Source: Pelomonas margarita
Lineage (GTDB): Bacteria > Pseudomonadota > Gammaproteobacteria > Burkholderiales > Burkholderiaceae_C
NCBI RefSeq assembly: GCF_043555875.1
Contig: NZ_JBIGHW010000017.1
Coordinates: forward strand, 1-64,000
Direction: 5' to 3'
Length of the DNA stretch: 64,000 nucleotides
The notes below the pieces were generated by a model. The model saw only the letters and a program-made list of their open reading frames with translations, was not told where the DNA came from and searched no databases. This document shows positions 1 to 7,001 of this stretch, piece after piece. The translations under genes and the position numbers were made by a program. Within the stretch, counting starts at the first letter, position 1. Every line of letters starts with the position of its first letter.

Positions 1-260
1 TGTCCATGCCCGAGACGGCGCGGGTGCTGGGCCCGCGCGACGACGTGACGCTGGTGGAGCGCGCCGACGCGGCGCTGCAGGGCGCGGACGCGCTGCTGAT
101 CGTGACGGAGTGGAAGGAGTTCCGCACACCGGACTTCGACGCGATCAAAGCGGCGCTGAAGCAGCCGGTGGTGCTGGACGGTCGCAACCTGTACGACCCG
201 GCGCTGATGAAGACGCTGGGCATCGAGTACCGCGGCATTGGCCGCGGGCTGTCGGTTTAA
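1..260 (+). CDS. ugd: UDP-glucose 6-dehydrogenase, C-terminal fragment
   Basis: This is the last 85 or so codons of a gene that begins before the window; the reading frame enters at base 3 and stops with TAA at 258-260. The visible residues match the C-terminal UDP-binding domain of the UDP-glucose/GDP-mannose dehydrogenase family, including the typical stretch LLIVTEWKEFR followed by a conserved DGRNLYDP near the end. The family oxidises UDP-glucose to UDP-glucuronate with NAD in the cytoplasm, for acidic exopolysaccharide. The next gene, 67 bases downstream on the same strand, is a sugar nucleotidyltransferase, which fits a nucleotide-sugar cluster. A GDP-mannose dehydrogenase cannot be strictly excluded from the C-terminus alone, because the catalytic cysteine lies outside the window. 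Confidence 0.85.
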   Translation, partial: SMPETARVLGPRDDVTLVERADAALQGADALLIVTEWKEFRTPDFDAIKAALKQPVVLDGRNLYDPALMKTLGIEYRGIGRGLSV

Positions 261-272
261 GCGCAACTGCTG

Positions 273-296
273 GCCTGCAGCTTGCTTGCTGCGGGC
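273..296 (+). terminator. Weak stem-loop after ugd
   Basis: GCCTGCAGC (273-281) can pair with GCTGCGGGC (288-296), with one G-U pair, around a six-base loop, directly after the ugd stop. Only a short TGTGTTG follows rather than a run of T, so this is at best a weak terminator or an mRNA-end stabiliser between ugd and the next gene. Confidence 0.3.
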
Positions 297-327
297 TGTG
301 TTGAATTCAAGAGAGAGGGAGAGACTG

Positions 328-1431
328 ATGACCAAGGCAATGATCCTGGCAGCGGGCCAGGGCACGCGTGTGCGGCCGCTGACCAAGCACACCCCCAAGC
401 CGATGGTGCCCATCCTGGGCAAGCCGGTGATGGAGTACCTGGTGGAGCACCTGGCTCGCCACGACGTGAAGCAGATCATGGTCAACGTGGCCTTCATGCA
501 CTGGAAGATCGAGAACTACTTCGGCGCGGGCCGGCGCTGGGGCGTGGAGCTGGGCTACTCGTACGAGGGCGTGCGCGAGCAGGGCGAGGTGGTGTGCAAG
601 CCGGTGGGTTCGGCCGGCGGCATGCGCAAGATCCAGGACTTCGGCGGTTTCTTCGACGAGACCTTCATCGTGATCTGCGGTGACGCCGTCATCGACCTGG
701 ACATCACGGCCGCCGTGGCCGAGCACAAGGCCAAGGGCGCGATTGCCAGCGTGGTGACGCTGGACGTGCCGCGCGAGCAGACCAAGAACTACGGCATCGT
801 GGTGGCTGATGCGGACGGGCGTGTCACGTCCTTCCAGGAGAAGCCCAAGCCGGAAGAGGCCAGGAGCACGCTGGCGTCCACGGGCATCTACATCTTTGAG
901 CCGGCGGTGCTGGACCTGATCCCGCCGGGCGTGGAGTTCGACATCGGCAGCCAGCTGTTCCCGCTGCTGGTGGAGAAGGGCCTGCCGTTTTTTGCGCAGA
1001 GCCGGCCGTTCAACTGGATCGACATTGGCCGGGTGACGGATTACTGGTCGGTCACGCAGCAGGTGATGGCCGGTGGCGTGGCGCAGATGGACATCCCGGG
1101 CCGCGAGGTGCGCCCGCAGGTGTGGGTGGGGCTGAACACGTCGGTGGACTGGGACAAGGTGCAGATCGAAGGGCCGGTGTACATCGGCTCCAACGTGCGC
1201 ATCGAGCCGGGCGCCCGCGTGGTGGGCCCGACGTGGATCGGCCACGGCTCGCACCTGCGCAGCGGCGCGGTGGTGGAGCGGTCGGTGCTGATCGAGCACA
1301 CGCGCATCGGCGAAGGCCAGGCGGTGCGCGAGATGATCATCTCGCCGCAGTACTGCGTGGACCGCAGCGGGCACACGACCTATGTGGGCGACGAGCTGAC
1401 GCCGCTGCGCTGGGGCGACGCCAGGGCTTGA
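328..1431 (+). CDS. Sugar-phosphate nucleotidyltransferase with hexapeptide C-terminal domain
   Basis: The 367-residue protein begins with the nucleotidyltransferase signature AAGQGTRVRPLT (residues 8-19) followed by PKPMVPILGKP, the NTP-binding fold that condenses a sugar 1-phosphate with an NTP. From about residue 265 there are isoleucine/valine-rich turns (for example GPVYIGSNVRIEPGARVVG) typical of a left-handed beta-helix domain. This two-domain layout matches mannose-1-phosphate guanylyltransferase-like and glucose-1-phosphate nucleotidyltransferase-like enzymes; the exact nucleotide and sugar cannot be read from the sequence. The ATG at 328 is chosen because a purine-rich GAGAGAGGGAGAG (311-323) lies just ahead and the family motif then falls at the usual distance. 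It probably feeds the exopolysaccharide pathway whose genes lie on both sides. Confidence 0.8.
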   Translation: MTKAMILAAGQGTRVRPLTKHTPKPMVPILGKPVMEYLVEHLARHDVKQIMVNVAFMHWKIENYFGAGRRWGVELGYSYEGVREQGEVVCKPVGSAGGMRKIQDFGGFFDETFIVICGDAVIDLDITAAVAEHKAKGAIASVVTLDVPREQTKNYGIVVADADGRVTSFQEKPKPEEARSTLASTGIYIFEPAVLDLIPPGVEFDIGSQLFPLLVEKGLPFFAQSRPFNWIDIGRVTDYWSVTQQVMAGGVAQMDIPGREVRPQVWVGLNTSVDWDKVQIEGPVYIGSNVRIEPGARVVGPTWIGHGSHLRSGAVVERSVLIEHTRIGEGQAVREMIISPQYCVDRSGHTTYVGDELTPLRWGDARA

Positions 1432-1459
1432 CGGGTTGAGGCCTGATTTGCTGGCGTTG

Positions 1460-2186
1460 GGCGGGTGATGTCCCGCCCAACGGCATGGGTTCGGTTGTCG
1501 GGCGGGTCATGACCCGCCGCTCGGTGGCCACATGCCTACCGGGCCGGCGGGTTGCAACCCACCCTACGGGGTTGGCGGCGGGCGGGTGATGCCCCGCCGT
1601 TCGATGGCCACATGCCAACCGGGCCGGCGGGTTGCGACCCGCCCGGTGGCGTTGGCGGCGGGCGGGTGATGCCCCGCCGTTCGGTGGCCACATGCCGCCC
1701 GGGCCGGCGGGTTGCAACCCGCCCGTTGGCGTTGGCGGCGGGCGGGTGATGCCCCGCCGCACGGTGGCCACATGCCACCGGGCCGGCGGGTCGCGACCCG
1801 CCCTACGGGGTTGGCGGCGGGCGGGTGATGCCCCGCCGTTCGATAGCCACATGCCGCCCGAGCCGGCGGGTTGCGACCCACCCGTTGGGGTTGGCGGCGG
1901 GCGGGTGATGCCCCGCCGTTCGATGGCCACATGCCGCCCGAGCCGGCGGGTTGCAACCCACGCCGTTGGGGTTGGCGGCGGGCGGGTGATGCCCCGCCGT
2001 TCGATGGCCACATGCCAACCGGGCCGGCGGGTCGCGACCCGCCCTACGGGGTTGGCGTAGGGCGGGTCATGACCCGCCGCACGGTGGCCACATGCCGCCC
2101 GGGCCGGCGGGTTGCAACCCACCCGTTGGCGTTGGCGGCGGGCGGGTGATGCCCCGCCGTTCGATGGCCACATGCCGCCCGAGCCG
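1460..2186. repeat. Array of nine approximately 80-bp units with paired GC palindromes
   Basis: Nine copies of the core GCCACATGCC occur at 1527, 1607, 1687, 1767, 1846 (as AGCCACATGCC), 1926, 2007, 2087 and 2167, a spacing of 79-81 bases. Each unit holds two 18-base palindromes, GGCGGGTGATGCCCCGCC (or GGCGGGTCATGACCCGCC) and GGCGGGTTGCAACCCGCC (or GGCGGGTCGCGACCCGCC), separated by a short variable linker. An extra half unit begins the array at 1460. The same palindromes recur at 4080-4382, 4957-5061, 6928-7001 and 15395-15470. This fills most of the 850-base space between the nucleotidyltransferase and hipB; I see no gene in it. Long open frames across it on both strands are a by-product of the repeat. 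Confidence 0.92.
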
Positions 2187-2200
2187 TCTGCATCGCGATA

Positions 2201-2260
2201 GGCGATATTCGGTGCTTATCGCCCATGGCGATATTGTGCGAATATCGGCTTTGGCGATAT
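2201..2260. promoter_or_regulatory. Likely HipB operator region: GGCGATA repeated every 26 bp
   Basis: GGCGATA occurs at 2201, 2227 and 2253, exactly 26 bases apart. The first copy forms an inverted repeat with TATCGCC at 2217-2223, and CGATATT (2229-2235) mirrors AATATCG (2241-2247). This AT-richer stretch stands out from the GC-rich array before it and lies directly ahead of hipB. HipB-family antitoxins are dimeric helix-turn-helix repressors that bind several regularly spaced palindromes in their own promoter. The assignment as operator is inferred from position and symmetry. Confidence 0.65.
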
Positions 2261-2282
2261 GCCTGCCGCACTGCCTCCGCCC

Positions 2283-2564
2283 ATGAATCAAGTCCTCTCC
2301 GTTCCCAGCCAGGTCGGTCTTGTCCTTCGAGCCGCGCGCAAGAGCGCCAAGCTCAGCCAGAAGCAGCTGGCCGCGAAACTTGGCCTGAGCCAGAACCGCG
2401 TGTCAGAGCTGGAGACCGACCCGGGCTGCATGCGGGTGGACCAGCTCTTTGCGGTCATGTCCGTGCTGGGCATGGAGCTGCAGGTGCAGGCTCGGGGCGG
2501 CCTGCCAGCGGCTGATGGCGAGGGGCATGTGGACGTGCCGCCCGTTGGCAAGGTGGAGTGGTAG
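2283..2564 (+). CDS. hipB: HipB-type antitoxin, helix-turn-helix repressor
   Basis: A 93-residue protein whose middle (LSQKQLAAKLGLSQNRVSELE) is a typical XRE/Cro helix-turn-helix. The protein ends in Glu-Trp, as does E. coli HipB, where the C-terminal tryptophan inserts into HipA; this supports the specific family. It would neutralise HipA and repress the pair from the palindromes just upstream. Start ATG 2283 is preferred over an in-frame ATG at 2259 because the latter lies in the operator; neither has a clear Shine-Dalgarno sequence. The stop overlaps the proposed GTG start of hipA by 7 bases, indicating coupled translation. Confidence 0.85.
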   Translation: MNQVLSVPSQVGLVLRAARKSAKLSQKQLAAKLGLSQNRVSELETDPGCMRVDQLFAVMSVLGMELQVQARGGLPAADGEGHVDVPPVGKVEW

Positions 2565-3898
2565 GCGTGGGACGTCCGACACACGCCAGGGCGCTATCTG
2601 TCTGGGCCAACGGCGAACGGGTGGGCACCTGGACCATCCCTGCCCGGGGCGACATGGCTTTCGCCTACGACCCGGGCTGGATGGCCTCAGACGCCGGTCG
2701 ACCGCTGTCGCTGTCCATGCCCTTCACGGGCGGGCAAGCCTTGCGAGGCGCCGTGGTCAACCACTACTTCGACAACCTGCTGCCGGACAGCGAGTCCATC
2801 CGAAGGCGCTTGGCCACCCGCTTCAAAACTGACACGCTGGAAGCGTTTGACCTGCTCGCGGCCATCGGGCGTGATTGCGTGGGCGCCGTTCAACTGCTCG
2901 GCGCCGACGAGTCGCCGGTCAACGTCACAACCCTCGAGGGCGCGTCGCTCAGCGATGCTGAGGTGGAGGCGCTGCTGCTGGCGGCCGCGGGGGCAGGCGA
3001 GCACGTGGGCGGCGAAGATGACGACTTTCGAATCTCGCTTGCGGGCGCGCAAGAGAAGACGGCGTTGTTGTGGCATGACGGCCAGTGGAAGCGTCCTCGC
3101 GGCTCCACGCCCACCACGCACATCCTGAAGCTGCCCATCGGGCTGGTGGGAGCGCGCAAGGCGGACTTCGGCACGTCGGTGGAGAACGAGTGGCTCTGCA
3201 TGGAGCTGATGCGAGAGCTCGGGCTGCCGACGGCCAAGACCGAGATGCTTCAGTTCGGTGGGCAGAAGGTTCTCAGCGTCGAGCGATTCGACCGGCAGAT
3301 GCATTCCTCAGGCTCCTGGCTGCTGCGCCTTCCCCAGGAAGATTTCTGCCAAGTCAGTGGCATGGCGCCTCACCGCAAGTACGAAGCCGATGGCGGGCCC
3401 GGCATCGCAGACATCGCCGGTGTTCTTGCGGGTTCCGTGAACGCGCAAGCCGACCTCACGAACTTTCTCAAGGCGCAGCTGCTGTTCTGGATGTTGGCCG
3501 CCCCAGACGGTCACGCCAAGAACTTCAGTCTGCGCATCTTGCCGCGCGGCCGCTACGCGCTCACACCGCTCTACGACGTGATGTCCATCTGGCCTGTTGA
3601 AGGAAATGGCGCAAGCCAGTTCTCCTGGCACCGGGCCAAGCTCGCGATGGCGCTGCAGAGCAAGAATCGGCACTACCACTTCAAGGACATCCAGCGTCGC
3701 CACTTCAACGCGACGGCTGCCAAGTTCTTCCAGCGAGAAAGTGCGGAGGACGTGATCGAAGAGGTGCTGAAGGACCTTGAGCGAGCGATCACGGCCGTCA
3801 CGGCCCGACTGCCGGCCGGCTACCCGGAGGCGGTCGCGACTTCCATTTTTGCGGGCCTGCGGCGCACGGCCACATTGCTTGCCAGCGCAGGGGCCTGA
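2558..3898 (+). CDS. hipA: HipA-type serine/threonine kinase toxin
   Basis: A 446-residue protein with all HipA landmarks. The regulatory loop SLAGAQEKTALL starts at residue 160, aligning with E. coli HipA Ser150, the autophosphorylation site. It is followed by TTHILKLP, the catalytic PDGHAKNFSL (Asp317, Asn322) and the metal-binding YDV (Asp340). The key residues are all present, so the toxin should be active. E. coli HipA phosphorylates glutamyl-tRNA synthetase, causing growth arrest and persistence; the target here is unknown. It starts at GTG 2558 inside the hipB end; a second GTG at 2567 is possible. Repeat arrays bracket the hipBA pair, consistent with an accessory insertion between two polysaccharide gene blocks. 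Confidence 0.9.
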   Translation: MVGVGRPTHARALSVWANGERVGTWTIPARGDMAFAYDPGWMASDAGRPLSLSMPFTGGQALRGAVVNHYFDNLLPDSESIRRRLATRFKTDTLEAFDLLAAIGRDCVGAVQLLGADESPVNVTTLEGASLSDAEVEALLLAAAGAGEHVGGEDDDFRISLAGAQEKTALLWHDGQWKRPRGSTPTTHILKLPIGLVGARKADFGTSVENEWLCMELMRELGLPTAKTEMLQFGGQKVLSVERFDRQMHSSGSWLLRLPQEDFCQVSGMAPHRKYEADGGPGIADIAGVLAGSVNAQADLTNFLKAQLLFWMLAAPDGHAKNFSLRILPRGRYALTPLYDVMSIWPVEGNGASQFSWHRAKLAMALQSKNRHYHFKDIQRRHFNATAAKFFQRESAEDVIEEVLKDLERAITAVTARLPAGYPEAVATSIFAGLRRTATLLASAGA

Positions 3899-4058
3899 GA
3901 GGTTGAGAGTCTTTCACCCATGCCCGCCTTGCACGCCAAAACGCCCTCGCCCGTCGTTGCAAATGCTCGCCATAGCCCGAGCTATGGCTGCGCTTTGCGC
4001 CTAGTTCGAGGGCGTTTTGACGCGCCTTTCTGGCACGGCCGAAGAACTCTCAACCTCT
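3898..4058. repeat. 161-bp imperfect palindrome after hipA
   Basis: The whole stretch folds on itself around position 3978. AGAGGTTGAGAGT (3898-3910) mirrors ACTCTCAACCTCT (4046-4058), AAAACGCCCTCG (3938-3949) mirrors CGAGGGCGTTTT (4007-4018), and GCCATAGC (3969-3976) mirrors GCTATGGC (3981-3988); each pair sums to the same centre. It begins on the last base of the hipA stop codon, so it could end the hipBA transcript. Its size and end-to-end symmetry also resemble a miniature mobile element. No coding frame is credible in it. Confidence 0.75.
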
Positions 4059-4079
4059 GAGCCGTGGGGGCCCAGCATG

Positions 4080-4382
4080 GGCGGGTCAAGACCCGCCGTT
4101 TGGTGGCCACATGCCAACCGAGCCGGCGGGTCGCGACCCGCCCTACGGCATGGTTCGGTTGTACGGCGGGTCATGCCATGCCCCGCCGTCCGATGACCGC
4201 ATGCCGACCCGCCCTACGGCATGGGTCCGGTGTAGGGCGGGTCATGACCCGCCGTTCGATGGCCACATGCCGACCGAGCCGGCGGGTCGCAACCCACCCG
4301 TTGGCGTTGGCGTAGGGCGGGTCATGACCCGCCGCTCGGTGGCCACATGCCAACCGGGCCGGCGGGTCGCGACCCGCCCTAC
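4080..4382. repeat. Second array of the GGCGGGTC..GACCCGCC palindrome units
   Basis: Four units of the same family as 1460-2186, with GCCACATGCC cores at 4106, 4262 and 4342 and a degenerate unit near 4190. The array ends in CGACCCGCCCTAC only eight bases before the rfbC stop codon. Together with the 161-bp palindrome it fills the space between hipA and rfbC; no gene is seen. Confidence 0.9.
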
Positions 4383-4389
4383 GGGGTTG

Positions 4390-4950
4390 TCAATCGAAGG
4401 TCTTGGCGTCGGCCAGCAGTGGCGCAGCTACATCCTTGGCCGACAGCTGCGGCGTGATGCCGTCCAGCGGCCATTGAATGCCGATGGCGGGATCGTCCCA
4501 ACGCACGGCGCCCTCGCACTCGGGGGCGTAGCGGCCGCTGGTCTTGTAGAGGAAGTCGGCGGTCTCGCTGATGACGACGAAGCCGTGTGCAAAGCCCGGC
4601 GGAATCCACAGCTGGCGGTGGTTGTCTGCCGTCAGCTCCACGCCCACCCAGCGGCCGAAGTTGGGGCTGGAGCGGCGCACGTCCACCGCCACGTCGAACA
4701 CCGCGCCCGAGGTGCAGCGCACCAGCTTGCCCTGGGGGTGCGGGTCGAGCTGGTAGTGCAGGCCGCGCAGCACGCCGCGTGAGGAGCGGGAGTGGTTGTC
4801 CTGCACGAAATGCACGTCGTGGCCGAGGGCTGCGTTGAAGCGCGCTTCGTTCCAGCTTTCGGTGAAGAAGCCGCGGGCATCGCCGAAGACCTTGGGCTCG
4901 ACGATGCAGACCTCGGGCAGGGCTGTGGGGGTGACTTGCAGCAGGTTCAT
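4390..4950 (-). CDS. rfbC: dTDP-4-dehydrorhamnose 3,5-epimerase
   Basis: A 186-residue cupin-fold protein with the RmlC signature: LRGLHYQ with catalytic His65, the conserved PPGFAHGF (residues 117-124), and Tyr135 in FLYKT at the 70-residue spacing from His65 known for the family. It epimerises dTDP-4-keto-6-deoxyglucose at C3 and C5, the third step of dTDP-L-rhamnose synthesis. The frame is open upstream to 5097, but that extension is repeat sequence; the ATG at 4950 gives the family's usual start (MNLLQVTP). It is the last gene of the minus-strand run, 160 bases after rfbA, with repeat copies filling the gap. Confidence 0.93.
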   Translation of the reverse strand: MNLLQVTPTALPEVCIVEPKVFGDARGFFTESWNEARFNAALGHDVHFVQDNHSRSSRGVLRGLHYQLDPHPQGKLVRCTSGAVFDVAVDVRRSSPNFGRWVGVELTADNHRQLWIPPGFAHGFVVISETADFLYKTSGRYAPECEGAVRWDDPAIGIQWPLDGITPQLSAKDVAAPLLADAKTFD

Positions 4951-4956
4951 CAGCGG

Positions 4957-5061
4957 GTAGGGCGGGTCATGACCCGCCGATTGTTGGCCGCATGCCGACC
5001 GGGCTGGCGGGTCGCGACCCGCCCTACGGCGTGGGTTGTAGGGCGGGTCATGACCCGCCGT
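4957..5061. repeat. GGCGGGTC..GACCCGCC repeat copies between rfbA and rfbC
   Basis: One full element runs from GTAGGG (4957) to CCCTAC (5027), with GGCGGGTCATGACCCGCC at one end and GGCGGGTCGCGACCCGCC at the other. A half element with the same first palindrome starts at 5038. They lie between two genes of one pathway on the same strand, so they would be transcribed into the intergenic mRNA as strong hairpins. Confidence 0.9.
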
Positions 5062-5110
5062 TGGGTGGCGCCATGCCTGCCGCCGCTGGCGGTGCACGAC
5101 GGCCTCATGC

Positions 5111-5995
5111 TCAGAACGCCTTCTCGACCAGCAGCTTCTGCAGGTACTGGCCGTAGCCGTTCTTGGCCAGCGGCTTGGCCAGCACTTCCAGCTGGGCGGC
5201 GTCGATCCAGCCCGAGCGGAACGCGATTTCCTCGGGGCAGGCCACCTTCAGGCCCTGGCGCTTTTCCAGCGTGGCGATGAACTGGCCGGCTTCCATCAGG
5301 CTGTCGTGCGTGCCGGTGTCCAGCCAGGCATAGCCCCGGCCCATGATCTCGACGTTGAGCTGGCCGCGCTTCAGGTACTCGGCATTGACGTCGGTGATCT
5401 CCAGCTCGCCCCGCGGGCTGGGCTTGATGGCGGCGGCGATGTCGCACACCTGCTCGTCGTAGAAGTACAGGCCCGTGACGGCGTAGTTGCTCTTGGGGGC
5501 CTTGGGCTTTTCTTCGATGGACAGCGCGCGCTTGTCGGCATCGAACTCGACGACGCCGTAGCGCTCGGGGTCGTGCACGTGGTAGGCGAAGACGCTGGCG
5601 CCGGTGCCCTGGCTGGTGGCGTTGCTCAGCAGGCCGGCGAAGTCGTGGCCGTAGAAGATGTTGTCGCCCAGCACCAGTGCGCTGGGGGCGCCGTCGACGA
5701 AGTCGCGGCCCAGGATGAAGGCCTGGGCCAGGCCGTCCGGGCTGGGCTGCACGCAGTAGCTGATGTTCAGGCCCCAGCGGGCGCCGTCACCCAGCAGCGC
5801 CTCGAAGCGCGGCGTGTCCTGCGGCGTGCTGATGATGAGGATGTCGCGGATGCCCGCCAGCATCAGCGTGCTGAGCGGGTAATAGATCATGGGCTTGTCG
5901 TAGACCGGCAGCAGCTGCTTGCTGATGGCCAGCGTGGCCGGGTGCAGCCGGGTGCCGGAGCCCCCGGCGAGGATGATGCCTTTGCGGTTTTTCAT
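5111..5995 (-). CDS. rfbA: Glucose-1-phosphate thymidylyltransferase
   Basis: A 294-residue protein starting MKNRKGIILAGGSGTRLHP, the nucleotide-binding signature of RmlA, followed by the conserved KQLLPVYDKPMIYYPLS and DNIFYGHDF. The length is normal for the short RmlA class. It makes dTDP-glucose from glucose 1-phosphate and dTTP, the first step to dTDP-L-rhamnose, in the cytoplasm. It lies 24 bases after rfbD in the usual rfbB-D-A-C order on the minus strand. RmlA enzymes are commonly feedback-inhibited by dTDP-rhamnose. Confidence 0.95.
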   Translation of the reverse strand: MKNRKGIILAGGSGTRLHPATLAISKQLLPVYDKPMIYYPLSTLMLAGIRDILIISTPQDTPRFEALLGDGARWGLNISYCVQPSPDGLAQAFILGRDFVDGAPSALVLGDNIFYGHDFAGLLSNATSQGTGASVFAYHVHDPERYGVVEFDADKRALSIEEKPKAPKSNYAVTGLYFYDEQVCDIAAAIKPSPRGELEITDVNAEYLKRGQLNVEIMGRGYAWLDTGTHDSLMEAGQFIATLEKRQGLKVACPEEIAFRSGWIDAAQLEVLAKPLAKNGYGQYLQKLLVEKAF

Positions 5996-6019
5996 GGATG
6001 CACTCCCTGCGGTTCCAGA

Positions 6020-6901
6020 TCAGAGGATTTCAGTGAGCATGCGCTGCACGCCCTGTTGCCAGTGCGGCAGTTGCAGGCCGAAGCGCTGCTGCAGCTTGGC
6101 GGTGGACAGGCGCGAGTTCAGCGGGCGCGCGGCCGGCGTGGGGTAGTCGCTGGTGGGGATGGGCAGGACCTGGTCCGGCGCGACCTTGATGATCTTGCCC
6201 TGCGTGCGTGCGAACTCGATGACGAAGCGGGCGTACTCGTGCCAGCTGGCCTCGCCGCCGGCCACGGCGTGGTAGGTGCCCGAGAGGGCCGGGTTCACGC
6301 GCGCGGCGCGCAGCATGTGCACGCTGAGGTCGGCCAGCAGGTCGGCGCCGGTGGGGGCGCCGATCTGGTCGGCGATGACCTTGAGCTGATCGCGCTCGGC
6401 GGCCAGGCGCAGCATGGTCTTGGCGAAGTTGCCGCCGCGCGCGGCGTAGACCCAGCTGGTGCGCAGGATGAGGTGCTGGCAGCCGCTGGCGCGGATGGCT
6501 TCCTCGCCCTCGACCTTGGTGTGGCCGTAGACGCTGAGCGGCGCCGTGGGGGCGTCTTCGTCGCGGGCGTGCTGGCCGCTGCCGTCGAACACGTAGTCGG
6601 TGGAGTAGTGCAGCAGCAGCGCGCCCAGGCGCCTGGCCTCGATGGCCAGCAGCGCGGGCGTGGTGGTGTTGATCTGGCGGGCGAGCTCGGGCTCGCTCTC
6701 GGCCTTGTCGACGGCGGTGTGGGCGGCGGCGTTGACGATCACCTGCGGCTCGATGGCCTGCACGCGCGCCAGCAGAGCATCGGGCTGCGTGAAGTCGCCA
6801 CCGTCACCGTGGCCCAGCGCCACCACCTCGCCAGCCACGGCCAGCGAGCGTTGCAGCTCCCAGCCGACCTGGCCGCTCTTGCCGAGCAAAAGAATCTTCA
6901 T
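6020..6901 (-). CDS. rfbD: dTDP-4-dehydrorhamnose reductase
   Basis: A 293-residue short-chain dehydrogenase/reductase. The NAD(P)-binding motif GKSGQVGWEL is at residues 7-16, STDYVFDG at 100-107 and the catalytic YGHTK (Tyr125, Lys129) follows. Near the C-terminus is the RmlD-typical PTSDYPTPAARPLNSRL. The enzyme reduces dTDP-6-deoxy-L-lyxo-4-hexulose to dTDP-L-rhamnose. It starts at ATG 6901, 96 bases after the end of rfbB; one palindromic repeat element occupies that gap. Confidence 0.95.
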   Translation of the reverse strand: MKILLLGKSGQVGWELQRSLAVAGEVVALGHGDGGDFTQPDALLARVQAIEPQVIVNAAAHTAVDKAESEPELARQINTTTPALLAIEARRLGALLLHYSTDYVFDGSGQHARDEDAPTAPLSVYGHTKVEGEEAIRASGCQHLILRTSWVYAARGGNFAKTMLRLAAERDQLKVIADQIGAPTGADLLADLSVHMLRAARVNPALSGTYHAVAGGEASWHEYARFVIEFARTQGKIIKVAPDQVLPIPTSDYPTPAARPLNSRLSTAKLQQRFGLQLPHWQQGVQRMLTEIL

Positions 6902-6927
6902 CGTGTCAGTCGTGGGGGTTCGGGGCT

Positions 6928-7001
6928 GTAGGGCGGGTCGCGACCCGCCGCCGAGGAGGCGGGTGTCTTGCCGACAAACGGCGGGTCATGACCCGCCCTA
7001 C
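6928..7001. repeat. Single GGCGGGTC..GACCCGCC element between rfbB and rfbD
   Basis: A 74-base element bounded by GTAGGG (6928) and CCCTAC (7001). It has GGCGGGTCGCGACCCGCC at one end, GGCGGGTCATGACCCGCC at the other and about 32 unrelated bases between. On the minus strand the GTAG of its edge provides the TAG stop codon of rfbB (6998-7000). Confidence 0.9.

Noticed and set aside
1337..2173. Long open frames across the repeat array on both strands (Pro/Gly/Arg-rich)
   Set aside because: They are created by the 80-base repeat, which lacks stops in several frames; the translations have no domain and repeat the unit.
1460..2186. CRISPR array
   Set aside because: The unit is 80 bases with near-constant linkers rather than short repeats with unique spacers, and there are no cas genes.
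4951..5097. N-terminal extension of rfbC to 5097
   Set aside because: The added residues are translated repeat sequence; the family start is at 4950.
5306..6931. Plus-strand open frame of 541 codons opposite rfbA and rfbD
   Set aside because: Antisense of two well-identified enzymes.
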